A stretch of DNA of 64,000 bases, taken from Varanus komodoensis (lineage: Eukaryota > Chordata > Lepidosauria > Squamata > Varanidae). Both the position numbers and the translations under genes were made by a program. The notes beneath the pieces were generated by a model. It was not told where the DNA came from, searched no databases, and was given only the letters and a program-made list of their open reading frames with translations. Where the stretch lies: NCBI RefSeq assembly GCF_004798865.1, contig NW_025335268.1, positions 74,321,690 to 74,385,689 of the forward strand, written 5' to 3'. Positions 37,001-44,682 of the stretch are shown one piece after another. Every line of letters begins with the position of its first letter. Position 1 is the first letter of the stretch.

Positions 37001-40000
37001 AACTCTGCACTCTGTACAGAGGTAGTTCCTTTTATCTGTCTGAAGTCTCCCCGCAGCCGGCTCCACAGGATAACCCCTTCGGGGTCAAGGATGTCTCCTG
37101 GGTCACTTGGCCACACCACATAGTTTTGTACACCTCTGTCATGTCTCCCTGATTTGCCTTTTTCCTAAACTAAGCAACCCCAGATGTTGCAACCTTTCCA
37201 CAACCGGATCATATTAGTTGGGCTTTACTGTACCCAATGCATCCTTTTGTGGGTGCAGTGACCAGAACCATACAGAGTACTCTAAGTGTGGTTGCACTCT
37301 GGATTCGTAGAAAAGCAAAATTATATAGGTAGTCAATCGCCCAAAATAATTTGGTGTCATCCACAACCTGGCCACTTCACTGCATACTCCTAACTTTGGA
37401 TTTATTTGTTTATTATTTGCATTTATATACCAGCCTAGTAGCCCAGAGGAATGATTATGGAAAAGTTGGAAATAATTAGTCCTAAGACAGATTCCTGTGG
37501 GACCTTCAATGTTTATTTCCTTCCACTGGGAGAATTTACCATTCGTTCCTATCCCTGCCTTCTGCTCTTTAACTAGTTACTGAACCATAGCAGCATTTCC
37601 CTTTTTGTTCCAAGACGGCTAAATTTGTGCAGGAGCCTTCGGTGAGGGACTCGGTCAAAAGTCTTCCGAAAGTCCAAGGAAACAATACCGACAGGACCAC
37701 CCCTGTCCACATCCTTACTGAAACTCTCAAAGAACTCTACATGGCTAGCGAGACAGGACTTAGCTTTGAGGAAACCATGCTGATTCTTGCACAGCAGGCC
37801 TTGTCTTTCTATACGCTTCCTGAGTTTATCTTTAATAATCCTCCCAACCAATTTACCAGGGTAAGCATTCAGCTTATCATTTCCCAGATCCCACATGGAT
37901 CCCTTTTAAAAATGGGTTGCACTGGCCGTTCTTCACTGCTCTGGTACCACGCCTGAACTCAGGGACATGCTACGTATTTTGGATCAGCAAGTTCACATTT
38001 GAGTTCTGCAAGACGTCTAGAATGGATACCTACTGGGCCTGGTTATGTATGAACTTCCGGTTTGACAGTGAGGTTGATAACTTCACCACTGTCTGCCTCC
38101 GTTCCTAAATCCCTTCCTGAAAACATCGATTCAGGCACAGGTATCTGTCCTGCATCTTCTGCAGTGAAGGCAGCGGAAAAGAATTAACTCAGCTTCTCCA
38201 CAATCTGCTTGTACTCCTTGAACTCCATGATCACCCAAGGGCCCAGCAGCCTCCCTAGCTGGTTTTGTGCTTCTAATATATTTAAAGTAGTCTTTATTGT
38301 TGGTCCTAAAGATGTTAGCAATATGGTCCTTGACATGCTTTTATGGCATCACTCATTGCCTACATTGGCTTCCTTGGCACTTTCCCATTTAGATCTATAT
38401 TTAATCTGGCAAAACTGCAGCCCCCGCCTGAGCAGTGGTTCAACGCTCGCACTTCCTGGGCCACTTTACATAGCATTAAATCCAGGGCTGCCTCCTCTCT
38501 GCTCAGTCCCTTGACCAGCTATTCTAGGGCAATGCTGCTCGCAGGACTGGGAAAAGCTCTGGTCTCTTTGCTGTGACTGCATCTACTGGGGAGGTAACTG
38601 AAATCCCTCGTATTGAATTAGTTCTGGGGCTCAGCGCTGCCCCCCATCGTGCTTCTGCAGTTTCCGAGGGCTCCACACAGCATCTTCTCTGGCACAGATA
38701 AGCTCTTCCCTGCCCTTCCAGGGATGCCTGCACCCACTGCGCCTCTCCACCCCACCAGGCTCCCGCAATGTCCGCTGCTCCCAGGCTCTCCTGTGAGGCC
38801 AGGCACTCCGAGCCACCCATTCGGGCCTGCAGGGTTCTAGTGACGACGCAAAAGCGCCCATCTGTGGTGCCCCTCCCGGGTGCCCCTGGCGTGTGCCCCT
38901 TGTGCTGTAGCGCTTAGGCCCCTTTGACGACTGTGTTTCGCCATGTGCTCACAGCCCGTCTCCTCCCCCGCCACACTGGGGGAATCGGAGCCTTTTTCAT
39001 CTTCATTCCCCAGAGAAGATGATGAAAAACTTAACCCACACGAGGTGCTTCCATGCTCCTGCTGGCTTCTCTCGAGGCTGCAGCTGAAGAGCAGTTCTGA
39101 CCCCTTCGTGTTTATCGTTCGCAGTCTGTGCTGCATTTTAGTTCAAGATGAAACTTGCTCTCTTGCACAGGCCCAGCTTGTCCCAAAATGTTCCCCATTC
39201 CCTAAAAAGAATCTGGTTTTTGTTAACCGCCCAGAGAGTCTTTGGGCTACCGGGGCACTGTAGAAATGAATTAGACAGAACAACAGATGTGAAGCCCCCT
39301 TTCGGCTTGAGACTCTTCAGCTCTGCTCATCTAGTTGGCCCTGTGCATGCAGCAAGAAGCATTTGAGAGGATGCCACCTCAGGTGACCCGGGCAGGCCCG
39401 GGACCTCCCACCTGGCAGCTTAAATTTGACTTGCAGGACCTTCTGGGTGCATTTCCGCTTGTCACTGGAAAGGACCGTGATCACTGCATCCACCCCAGCG
39501 CTGTCCACAAAGCAACCGAGGCTGCGCATGAGGACCCCAGCCTGGGAGGCAACGCACCACGCCACCCACACGCTGCCGAAGCATGGAACGATCAGCTCAC
39601 CACTTCCACAAGCGCCCCGCCTCTCACTGCCTCGCTCAGAGGCAACCCCTCCTTCGTTACACTCTCATGCATCCAAGGGCTGAGTCCTTGTGATTTCAGA
39701 GTGAGGCCTGGGGCCACATCCTGGCCCAGCCCGATGCTCCCCTGCCGGTGGCCACATCTCCAAGCTGCTCCTTTCCCCACAGTGCCAGAAGCAGCCTGGG
39801 AGGCGCCTGCTTGCGGGTCAATGCATCCCTCCCCATTAGCGTTACCAAAATGGCACGCCCGTTTTTCCCATACAGGCTGGCCCTGTGCAGAAAGAGCCCG
39901 GCTTCTGGGCCGCGGCACAAGCACAAGTGAGATCTCTGGAGCACACGCAGCCAGCCATGAGCAAAGCCAGTCACCATGCAGCGGCCTCCCATTTGCTGGG

Positions 40001-41808
40001 CAAACTGAGGAAGGCCCTTCCACATCTCGCCAGCATATGCATTCAGGTGTTCTTACCGCAATAACCGCGTCTGCTGCCTCTTGCGGATCGAGGGGTTGGA
40101 CTCAAAAACGTGAGGCCGCTTCCTTTTTTTCCCCGTTGCCACCGCTGCCGCAGCCGCCATCCCCACGGGGCCTGTGGGCGAAAGAGGGGCTTTGACTCTT
40201 CTACAGGAAGCTGTATGCGCCAGACCTCCCTCTGTCTAATGCCCGCCAGGCGTGTGGGGCTACAGCCCCCGTCATCTCCACCCATCGTGCCTGCTGGACA
40301 AGACTAGAGGAGCCCATGCAAACTATGGCAGGGCTCAAGAACAGATATACACGTCTTCTCTATAGCAAGCTGCACCTTTTCCATGCACCCACCACCACCT
40401 TGCAAGGTAAATTGGCAAAAGTTGTACATGCATATCCCTGAATGCAATACGGAGAAAAAAGGAGATCTGCAACCTCGCCAGGATCTCCATCTCCCAATGG
40501 CATGAACATTCCACCTCGTTCTCGAGGGTGAGCGTGGGCTTGTGTTTTGCACAGGGAAGAGGCAAGCTTTTTGAAGCATGAACACGAGCACTTCCTCCCC
40601 ACCACTGGTTAAATGTGCAAAGGCATCCTGTTTGCAGAGTGCCCATTTCAGAACGCACACGCTTTAAAAAGGATGCCTTTTGCACTCCACACGCTTGAAA
40701 GTACGAGAGCTTTTTTTCTAAAAGTTGTGGTCACATTCTCAGTCTTGCCTGGAATTGTGAACCGGGTATTTCTGCCAGTCTTTCAGACAACGCAATCCTT
40801 ACAGGGTCTTCTGGGAGAAGAAGTCAGCGCAGTAGTGCTGCTCTGCTGCCCTCTGCTGCCCTACGGCAGCACACTGAAAATTCCAGCGTCAGGCAAGGTG
40901 AAGTCATGAAAAATGCCAGGACAGAAAGCTGGTTTTCCTTTGCTCTTGAAAATTACCTTGCCAACGCCAGAAAAAGGAACTATGTCTCAGATGTCAGGGC
41001 AGTATTGATGGCCAGCTCATGCCCAGCGGAATCATGACAGTGTGCACACTTTCCCCACTGTCTGGTTTATGGTCTGAAATATGAATATGGCCTTCATGAA
41101 GAAGTCCTATTTATTTATTTATTTATTTATTTTTGGATTTATATCCTGCCTTTTTCCGACAAAGGGCTCAAGGCAGCTTACATCTCCTCCTCCATCTTAT
41201 CCCCACAACAACAACCCTGCGAGGTAGGTTGGGCTGAGCATCTGTGACTGGCCCAAAGTCCCCCAGTGGGCTCCATGGCCGAGCGGAGACTCGAACCTGG
41301 ATCGCCTGAGTCCCGGTCCCAGGCTCTTCACCATTACGCCACCCTGGCTCAGATCCAAGCATCTGGTTCACGCCATGCTCAAAATGTGTACTTTCTTCTT
41401 TCAAAAGTCTAAATCTTAATATTTTGGAGTTTCCTAAGAAACTGAAGCATTTTATTTAGACACCGAAAGCCTCAACTGGTCAACCCCGCGTTACCAGACC
41501 CATCCCAGTGCAAAACAAGTTGCACAAAGCCCTCTGGAAATGCCTGCGCCTCTGTGGGCACCTCTGAGGAGAGGAGCAAATGTACCTGCAGCAGCCAGGT
41601 GGGCAGTCACCTCATCCGTAGCCGTGGAGTTGAGAATGTCGGAGTCATCGTAGGAGGTGTCCTCAGGGGAAGACGGCGAGTCCTCATCAGCACTGAGCAT
41701 GCTGTGCTCTGTGTATGTGGCCACGTGGACCTGCTGCACCTGCTGGGCCACGGCGTGGGCCTCTATGGTGGCCATGTGCTCTGTCTGGGTCACTGTGTGT
41801 TCCTCCAT
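9909..41808 (-). CDS. NRF1: NRF1, nuclear respiratory factor 1 (exons 2-10 of 11; 3' end off window)
   Basis: NRF1 is a homodimeric nuclear transcription factor that binds YGCGCAYGCGCR sites in promoters of nuclear genes for respiration, mitochondrial import and many housekeeping functions. Nine exons at 41586-41808 (coding), 40057-40171, 32895-33021, 28705-28845, 21156-21314, 18336-18530, 15710-15811, 12664-12821 and 9909-10033 join in frame to encode residues 1-449. The order is an acidic N-terminus (1-74), a basic NLS-like stretch with KKRKRP and RKRQQTR (about 88-113), the DNA-binding/dimerisation region (about 110-305) and a Gln/Thr/Ala/Val-rich activation region (about 305-449). Compared from memory with human NRF1 (503 aa), it differs at only a few positions and is one residue shorter in exon 7. 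The last exon, encoding about 53 residues ending near VTLEQ, was not found down to position 1. The unusual length of family conservation makes the assignment secure; the splice joins are read by eye. Confidence 0.97.
10034..12663 (-). other. NRF1 intron 9
   Basis: 2,630 bases, GC-rich in the left half (10700-11600), AT-rich in the right (11900-12400). A half-copy of the palindromic MITE family lies at about 10138-10203, with GCATGCTGGGAGCTGCAGTC as its core. Open frames on both strands between 10690 and 11560 are long only because the base composition is GC-rich; none resembles a known protein. Confidence 0.6.
12664..12821 (-). CDS. NRF1: NRF1 exon 9 (residues 355-407, activation region)
   Basis: The acceptor is CCCCACAACCAG|GTG and the donor AG|GTAGGC; 158 bases, ending in phase 2 inside a Ser codon that exon 10 completes as AG|C. 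It encodes VEQNWATLQGGEMTIQTTQA, SEATQAVASLAEAAVAASQE and MQQGATVTMALN. The ALA/SLAEAAVAAS repeats resemble the following exon (ATLAEATLQ), suggesting an old internal duplication in the activation region. No difference from the remembered human sequence is seen. Confidence 0.95.
12822..15709 (-). other. NRF1 intron 8
   Basis: 2,888 bases with no gene. The main structure is an inverted pair of about 100 bases at 13909-14008 and 14242-14342 (listed separately). From about 14430 to 14520 a weak interspersed-repeat-like segment (GAGCTCCTAGAGGAGGGCCC) resembles one near 27650. The remainder shows nothing I can name. Confidence 0.55.
13909..14342. repeat. Inverted pair of ~100-bp repeats with a ~230-bp spacer
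   Basis: The arm 13909-14008, read on the minus strand, gives GCCTCCAGCTCCACTTTAGA, AAAAGGCCTGTTCTTTCTCC and CGTTCTCCTCTTGGACCAGA. The plus-strand arm 14242-14342 gives GCCTCCAACTCCCACTTAGA, AAGAGGCCTGATCCTTCTCT and TGTTCTCCTCTTGGGCTGGA. Identity is roughly 80 percent by eye. It is either two copies of one unnamed dispersed repeat or the ends of one element. Confidence 0.6.
15710..15811 (-). CDS. NRF1: NRF1 exon 8 (residues 321-354, activation region)
   Basis: The acceptor is TCTGTGTTGCAG|GTG and the donor GAG|GTAAGG; 102 bases, 34 codons, phase 0 at both ends. It encodes VGTGATVATLADASELPTTV and TVAQVNYSAVTDGE, part of the hydrophobic/Thr-rich activation segment. Human has SAVADGE for SAVTDGE. 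Exons 5 to 8 all have symmetric phase 0, which allows in-frame skipping. Confidence 0.95.
16073..16182. repeat. Palindromic MITE, CCCTCCAGATGT family
   Basis: CTTCTCCAACCTGGCACCCT with CCAGCTGCCTTGCACTACAG faces ATTGTGGTCTAGCTCAACTG with AAGGGCACCAGCCTGGGGGA in inverted order, diverged but aligned over the full arm. Confidence 0.55.
16684..16709. repeat. (CT)n microsatellite
   Basis: An uninterrupted CT dinucleotide run of about 26 bases, adjoining the 3' end of the LINE-like copy, from which it may have expanded. Confidence 0.95.
16710..17145 (-). mobile_element. LINE-like 3' end (CR1/L2-type), minus orientation
   Basis: On the minus strand the sequence runs from a remnant coding end (ACTATGGAATGCGCTCCC, then CACCAGGTCAAGACCTTTTT) through an AT-rich tail to a hairpin CCACCC...GGGTGG followed by TATATAAAAG. 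The same order appears at 49590-49910. The family is very common in squamates; its assignment to a named clade is inferred. A CT microsatellite adjoins the 3' end. Confidence 0.55.
18033..18172. repeat. Possible short element with 10-bp inverted ends
   Basis: AATCCTACAC at 18037-18046 and GTGTAGGATT at 18159-18168 are exact inverted repeats 112 bases apart, and GTGTAGGATTG-type ends are common in squamate repeats. The inverted part is short, so this is a weak call. Confidence 0.3.
18336..18530 (-). CDS. NRF1: NRF1 exon 7 (residues 256-320)
   Basis: The acceptor is CATCCGGCAG|GTA and the donor CAG|GTGAGG; 195 bases, phase 0 at both ends. It encodes VSWTQALRTIVKNCYKQHGR, EDLLYAFEDQQTQPATATHS and IAHLVPSQTVVQTFSNPDGT followed by VSLIQ. 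The first half completes the DNA-binding domain (KNCYKQHGREDLLYAF), and the second opens the Gln/Thr-rich activation region. Where human NRF1 reads QQTQTQATATHS this reads QQTQPATATHS, one residue shorter, at the linker between the two regions. Confidence 0.96.
18994..19347 (+). mobile_element. BovB (RTE) LINE, 5'-truncated 3' end with TSD
   Basis: The plus strand encodes the BovB reverse-transcriptase C-terminus: FGHLMRRKDSLEKSLMLGTI followed by DGKRRRGWQRMRWLDGVTEA, then the typical tail GGGCACGACTTCACGACTAA and an AAC-repeat end. It is flanked by 13-base repeats AAAGGTGCGAACT (18981-18993) and AAAGGTGTGAACT (19348-19360), one mismatch apart. Only about 350 bases of a 3.2-kb element are present, a usual 5' truncation. 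The frame is still largely open, so the copy is not very old. BovB is abundant in squamates and known for horizontal spread. Confidence 0.9.
19440..19548 (+). mobile_element. LINE-like 3' tail with terminal hairpin
   Basis: The AT-rich tail ends with GCCATCCTGAGGCCTTCGCG and ACAGGACGGC, then ATATAAATATTCTAAATAAA. The hairpin and tail match the copy at 22600-22728, with one stem mismatch that looks like CpG decay. Confidence 0.6.
20142..20258. repeat. Palindromic MITE, decayed copy
   Basis: GATCTTATACCAGTTTAGAC with AGAAAAAAGACCCACAATTC on the left faces GCATTCTGGGAGTTGTAGGA with CTTCCTCTCTGCC on the right, as inverted arms. The family is that of 56670-56789, more diverged. Confidence 0.55.
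20403..20494. repeat. Palindromic MITE, CCCTCCAGATGT family
   Basis: The left end is GCCCTCCAGATGTCATGGAC and the right end CCCAAAACATCTGCAGGGTA, which are inverted copies. The centre carries ACAATTGTCATCCTGGC. Members of this family recur throughout the window. Confidence 0.6.
21156..21314 (-). CDS. NRF1: NRF1 exon 6 (residues 203-255, DNA-binding domain)
   Basis: The acceptor is TTTAATGCCGCAG|GCG, and the exon runs 159 bases (53 codons, phase 0 at both ends) to CAGAGG followed by GTGTGT. It encodes AQLRAFIPEMLKYSTGRGKP, GWGKESCKPVWWPEDIPWAN and VRSDVRTEEQKQR. The Trp-rich WWPEDIPWANVRSDVR block is a hallmark of the NRF1/P3A2/EWG DNA-binding domain. Human has CKPIWW where this has CKPVWW. 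The donor GTGTGT lacks the usual purine-A-G at +3 to +5 and is the weakest of the set; no better in-frame GT lies next to it. Confidence 0.96.
21664..21771. repeat. Palindromic repeat, CCCTCCAGATGT family (partial)
   Basis: CAGCCTTCCCCAAGCCAATA with GAGATGTGTAGTTCTACAGC is followed by GCTGGGAATGCTGGGAGTTA. The outer right end is missing or diverged. Confidence 0.45.
22214..22521. mobile_element. hAT-superfamily MITE, complete, with 8-bp TSD
   Basis: The left end CAGGGGTCCTCAAAC and right end GCTCGAGGACCTCTG are imperfect inverted repeats. The interior begins with a GGCCGGATTCGGCCCGCC palindrome, common in such elements. The 8-base flanks ATCGAGAG (22206-22213) and ATCCAGGG (22522-22529) agree at 6 of 8, the TSD size expected for hAT. 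At 308 bases with no transposase it is non-autonomous. It is CpG-rich and GC-rich relative to the intron around it. Confidence 0.78.
22600..22728 (+). mobile_element. LINE-like 3' tail with perfect terminal hairpin
   Basis: GCCGTCCTG and CAGGACGGC form a perfect 9-bp stem around a 13-base loop, followed by ATATAAATATTCTAAATAAA and an AAATA tail. It lies 80 bases to the right of the hAT MITE. Only the 3' end is present, as for target-primed LINE insertions. Confidence 0.6.
24395..24430. repeat. (GA)n-rich microsatellite
   Basis: GA dinucleotides interrupted by AAT and GC units, in intron 5 and not attached to a recognised element. Confidence 0.85.
27925..28012 (-). repeat. 5S rRNA-derived sequence (pseudogene or 5S-type SINE head)
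   Basis: The minus strand reads CTTGGAAGCGAAGCAGGGTT, GGGCCTGGTTGAAATC and TGGATGGGCGACTT. This matches 5S rRNA around its internal promoter: box A (AAGCTAAGCAGG), the intermediate element (GGTCGGGCC) and box C (TGGATGGGAGACC). The 5' part (ATCCTGCCTAATCTTGG) matches GATCTCGTCTGATCTCGG with changes. The 3' end of 5S is missing and AT-rich sequence follows. 5S-headed SINEs are known in vertebrates; whether this is one or a lone pseudogene is not settled. Confidence 0.75.
28705..28845 (-). CDS. NRF1: NRF1 exon 5 (residues 156-202, DNA-binding domain)
   Basis: The acceptor is TTCCCCACAG|GTG and the donor CAG|GTAAGC; 141 bases, both boundaries in phase 0, so the exon could be skipped without a frameshift. 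It encodes VRKYKSMILEDLESALLEHA, then PAPQEVNSELPPLTIDGIPV and SVDKMTQ. Human NRF1 has LAEHAP where this copy has LLEHAP (from memory). The segment lies inside the DNA-binding domain, so a skipped isoform would probably not bind DNA. Confidence 0.96.
29611..29807 (+). mobile_element. tRNA-derived SINE (plus orientation)
   Basis: It begins with a tRNA-like head holding an A box (TGTGGTGTAGTGGTTAGGAG) and B box (GGTTCTAGTCC), continues with the squamate SINE body (GTGGAGCCCACTGGGTACAT), and ends CTGCCTTGG...GGCAGGATACAAATATACA. An AGG microsatellite (29734-29755) has grown inside. Pol III would be the promoter, on the strand opposite to NRF1. Confidence 0.82.
30012..30023. promoter_or_regulatory. 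Perfect NRF1 consensus binding palindrome in NRF1 intron 4
   Basis: TGCGCATGCGCA matches the NRF1 consensus YGCGCAYGCGCR at every position and is a perfect palindrome. It is the only perfect match noticed in the window. It is not inside a visible CpG island. Occupancy is unknown. Confidence 0.5.
32895..33021 (-). CDS. NRF1: NRF1 exon 4 (residues 113-155, DNA-binding domain)
   Basis: The acceptor is CCGATGCAG|G and the donor GTG|GTAAGG; the exon is 127 bases, entering in phase 2 and leaving in phase 0. It encodes KLRATLDEYTTRVGQQAIVL followed by CISPSKPNPVFKVFGAAPLE and NV. This is the first half of the NRF1 DNA-binding/dimerisation domain, a fold found in NRF1, sea urchin P3A2 and fly erect wing. 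I see no difference from the human sequence as I remember it, as expected for the part contacting GCGC half-sites. Confidence 0.96.
33515..33725 (-). mobile_element. LINE-like 3' end, minus orientation
   Basis: Minus-strand reading gives GCCTCGGGAGGCTAAGACTT near the 5' side, an AT-rich tail, and a terminal CCATTGGGAGAGTTTTGGCT segment followed by GGGGCAGTGTAGAAACGAAA. The layout matches the copies at 16710 and 49590, but it is more diverged. Confidence 0.5.
34853..34979. repeat. Palindromic MITE, CCCTCCAGATGT family
   Basis: GGGCAACTTGTGACCCTCCA and GATGTTTTCATTTACAATTC face GGCCAAAACATCTGGAGTGG and CAGTGTTGCCAACC in inverted order. Both arms are intact for about 40 bases, giving one of the best-preserved copies here. 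Confidence 0.65.
36740..38520 (-). mobile_element. CR1/L2-group LINE relic with RT domain
   Basis: On the minus strand 37896-37573 reads PGKLVGRIIKDKLRKRIERQ, then QHGFLKAKSCLASHVEFFES and VGIVSLDFRKTFDRVPHRRL. These are the conserved blocks of a non-LTR reverse transcriptase (the QxGF and LDFxKAFDxVPH motifs), with FRKTFDRVPH replacing the usual FSKAFDKVPH. Downstream (lower coordinates) come remnants of the C-terminal part (HLGLLSLGKRQIRE) and the region around 36750-36960, a very common squamate LINE end. Upstream, 37960-38520 probably derives from the region before the RT. Internal deletions and stops are present. The outer limits are approximate and the clade (CR1 or L2) is inferred. Confidence 0.75.
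39215..39275 (+). mobile_element. Short LINE-like 3' end
   Basis: AACCGCCCAGAGAGTCTTTG, GGCTACCGGGGC and ACTGTAGAAATGAATTAGAC reproduce the terminal hairpin (CCGCCC with a GGGGC partner) and the following AT-rich tail of the same LINE-like group. Only about 60 bases remain. Confidence 0.45.
40057..40171 (-). CDS. NRF1: NRF1 exon 3 (residues 75-113, NLS region)
   Basis: The acceptor is CGCCCACAG and the donor CG|GTAAGA, so the exon enters in phase 1 and leaves in phase 2 (115 bases). It encodes GPVGMAAAAAVATG, then KKRKRPHVFESNPSIRKRQQ and TRLL with a split Arg. The alanine run precedes two basic clusters, KKRKRP and RKRQQTR, which match the bipartite-looking nuclear-localisation region known for NRF1 and lead into its DNA-binding domain. 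An antisense open frame of 286 codons (39335-40195) overlaps the exon but shows no recognisable protein. Confidence 0.96.
40172..41585 (-). other. NRF1 intron 2
   Basis: 1,414 bases. The only nameable element is a tRNA-derived SINE in minus orientation at 41109-41350, within 240 bases of the exon 2 donor. The part from 40172 to 41100 shows nothing I recognise. Confidence 0.6.
41109..41350 (-). mobile_element. tRNA-derived SINE (minus orientation)
   Basis: On the minus strand the head GAGCCAGGGTGGCGTAATGG (A box) is followed by GGTTCGAGTCT (B box), the body GGAGCCCACTGGGGGACTTT and GGGCCAGTCACAGATGCTCA, then CTGCCTTGAGCCC...GGCAGGATATAAATCC and an AAATA tail. The full-length appearance and clean boxes suggest a younger copy than the other SINEs here. 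Confidence 0.85.
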
Positions 41809-41822
41809 TAATTGCTACTGAG
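41586..41822 (-). CDS. NRF1: NRF1 exon 2 (start codon; residues 1-74 plus one base)
   Basis: The acceptor CTTCCTGCAG precedes 14 untranslated bases and the ATG at 41808-41806; the donor is G|GTACAT at 41585. The encoded N-terminus starts MEEHTVTQTEHMATIEAHAV and continues with an acidic Ser/Asp-rich tract (SADEDSPSSPEDTSYDDSD) and ends at VTAHLAAA. This tract is known as a phosphorylation region (CK2-type sites) in mammalian NRF1; the serines in an acidic context are all visible here. Against human from memory, residue 5 is Thr instead of Gly and residue 64 is Thr instead of Ala. The next in-frame Met is internal to the conserved block, so the first ATG is the start. Confidence 0.97.
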
Positions 41823-44232
41823 CTGCAGGAAGAGCGAGACAAGGCGAAGGCAAAATGAGCTGGGAGAAAGCGAGCCCGAAAAATCCACAGGTAGCAGCAT
41901 TTGGAACAGAAGCGTACTTTTGAACTGCCGAAGCCGTGCGAAACATCTGGAACACGGCGCTGATTCACACAGGGACCCTAAGGCCAGAAGCCGCCTGGGA
42001 CTGCTGAACTTCCATTGCCACAAGGCTGGGCAGGTGCCGCAGGCCGTTGGGCCTCCGAGGTCACGTAGGGCACTCTAAGCTTGGCTGAGGATGACTCGCA
42101 AAGCAACTGCTTCTGCTGTGATACTTTTAGTACGGCTTTTCTGTATGGCTTCCTTCATTTCTAGAACGCGCTGCCTTACATTAGGCCTCTGGATGTCTTG
42201 TCTGCCTCCTTCTATATCTGTATCTCTATCTTATCTTAAGCTTTTCACACTTCTCTATAAATTCTATTTTGAGCTATAGGGATTATGAAACTACATGAGT
42301 ATGGATAATGAATGGATTCTGTCATAGATGTATTTTTATCCCACTGTAATCCACTTAGAGGGCCTCCAGGCCAATATAGCAGAATGGAAGTTTAATAATA
42401 AAATAGACGGATAGAAAGAAAAAGAACCCATGTAATGTTTGTTCCAGTACCTAGCTTGCATATCTTATGCCAGTCTTCCTAAACTGGGAGCCATTCTGGC
42501 ATGATGGACTACACGTCCCATCATGCCAGCCAGGTGGCTTGAGGTGATGGAAGCTGCAAACAAACACACTGCGAAGACCCCGTGTTGGGGAAGGCTGTCT
42601 TATGCAAAGAACACTGACTCCGAGACCCTTGCTAACATTGGGAAAGACATTGCTAACATTGCTTCTGCTTCTAAGTTAGTAGAAAGCAGCATGGGATTAG
42701 GAGCTGGCTGAAAACAGTTGCACACGTCCAAAACGGAGAGGCCCCCTCTCTCCCAGCCCAAGAGCGTCACTGAGCCAGATGGCACAAGGATGTGCCACCT
42801 CCAGGAGAACAAGCCAAGACCAGCATCTACAGATGCCAGCATACGGCAGAACCGATGACTCTCTGAACATACGCTGACAGCCCAAGAAGAGGGTGTGAGG
42901 AGAGGAGGACGGAGCAACGGATCTCCTGCTAGTTAGAGAGCGAACAAAGAGCTGGGGAGGAGACGACACCTTCTGGGAACATGACAACGTGAGAAGCCAC
43001 CAGTCTCATCCTCGAGCATGGGCTGCCTCCCTCCTTCCCCATCCCTCTCAGCACTGGCCACTCGGCGTCTGCTTTTCTTCTGCAGCATCTTTTGATGTTC
43101 ACCCTGGGATTCCGTAAATGCCACGTCTGTTTTTAACCCTATACAAACTGATGATTTAGGAAGTTGCGGCTGCCTGCCCAACACCTCTTTCCTCGAGTCC
43201 AGTTTCAATCCATGCGCCCAGAAACCTCCCACTGGGCACACCACGCCATGGTCTGCCTCTCACAATGGTCAGGTCAGCCTTCCCAGCCTGGGCTCTGCAG
43301 AGCGATTGGACTCCTCCACCCAGCAGCTTGCTCCCAGCACGTATTCCACGACACGCCATCGACTTCTACCGTTGCCCCTCCTGACTGGGGATGAAGCTCC
43401 TGGATGGAGTTCATCCTTCCGTGTTAGCTGGTCCTCTGCCCCCTTTTGGGCAAGCGCCCACCTTTCCTCTGCTCTCAGGAATCAGGGTGCAGCTTGACAC
43501 CCTCGAGCAGAAAATGGTGTTCCCACGCAGCCCAAAGTTCTGGGACATACCACCTTTCTTTGCAAGCCCTAGTGAGGGAGTAATGGGAACAGAACAGGAA
43601 GCCAAACTCAGAACGTCCCCAGAATCAGCTGGCCAAGTTGCTCAGAGGTTGCTTGCCACAGTGAGCATCTAAGCACCAGAGCTGAACTTCTTGGCATCTC
43701 ACCCAGAAAAACAGCAGCCCAAATTTTCACTAAGTATCTCATTTTTCTTTGCTGTTTCCCAATCCATTTCCTACCGTGTGGCACAAGATCTAGCAAAGAA
43801 TTTGGCTAATAGAGGAACATCCCTGGCTGCTTTACTACCCTACATGGCAAACGCTCTAGAGGGGCCTTTGGCAGCCCTGCAGACGAATGATGCCTGCCTT
43901 CCCCGGAAGGATCACCCATGCACACAAACCCATGAAGGTGACACCTGTGTCTTCAAAAATAGTACAAAATATGGGCCCTCCCTAGAAAAGACGAGCCTTA
44001 CGGCAGAACCGCACAGCAGGTGCAGCTGAACAGGGCAGACGGGGAAATAGCACTAGCTTCAAGGGGCTGGAACAAGACATCCTGCTTAGCAAGGCAGAAT
44101 GCTGGTCCAGGCAGCGCGGTCTGTGGTCTGGGCAGCACCCTGCCTGATACGGCATCATAGACTTTAGTCCCCAGCCGGCAGTGTCAGCAGTCAAAAGCGC
44201 TGGGAGTTGTAGCCCAAAATATCTGAAGCCAC

Positions 44233-44682
44233 ATGGCTCGAGGAAATGTTACAAAAACCTTTCCCTTTTAAACCTGAAGTCTTCTTACTAGGCATTCTAT
44301 CTGTGGACATTAGTATACAAGAAATATATCTGATTTTACATGTAATTACCGGGGTGAGGATTGCATTTGCTCAACACTGGAAAAGTGAAGAACCACCCAC
44401 CGACGAACTGATCCTAAAAAAGATCTTGGACTGTGCGGAAATGGATAGATTGACTTTATCATTGAAGAAGATACTGACTTCTATCAAACTTGGGGTTCTT
44501 TTTATTATTGGCTAGAGAAACAGGACTTCGTATAGATTTAAATATGTTTTTAAGTTATCATAAATGGAAAAAAAATGTGGGGGCTGACCCAGCAGGCCCG
44601 ATGTTTTTGATGATTGATGTTGTTTGTAGTTTTCCTTGTTTTTAGAATTACAATTTCAAATAAAACTTATTATAAAAAAAAA
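44233..44682 (+). mobile_element. L1 LINE, 5'-truncated 3' end with 18-bp TSD
   Basis: The plus strand encodes the end of an L1 ORF2-like protein, with the pattern VRIAFAQHWKSEEPPTDELI, then aspartate/leucine-rich sequence and YQTWGSFYYWLEKQ. It is followed by a short 3' UTR, AATAAA and a poly-A tail ending near 44682. Perfect 18-base target duplications CAAAATATCTGAAGCCAC flank it (44215-44232 and 44683-44700). The duplicated target is itself part of a palindromic MITE, so the L1 landed in an older repeat. The perfect TSD argues for a fairly recent insertion. Confidence 0.88.

Larger units (their letters stand above)
33022..40056 (-). other. NRF1 intron 3
   Basis: 7,035 bases carrying a LINE-like 3' end in minus orientation (33515-33725), a palindromic MITE (34853-34979), a half MITE (35515-35590), a large CR1/L2-like LINE relic on the minus strand (about 36740-38520) and a short LINE 3' end (39215-39275). 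Nothing recognisable in 33730-34850, 35600-36740 or 38520-39210. Confidence 0.6.

Noticed and set aside
39335-40195. A 286-codon plus-strand open frame antisense to NRF1 exon 3
   Set aside because: It is partly the mirror of a conserved coding exon, and the protein shows low-complexity, Pro/Ser-rich sequence without homology that I recognise.
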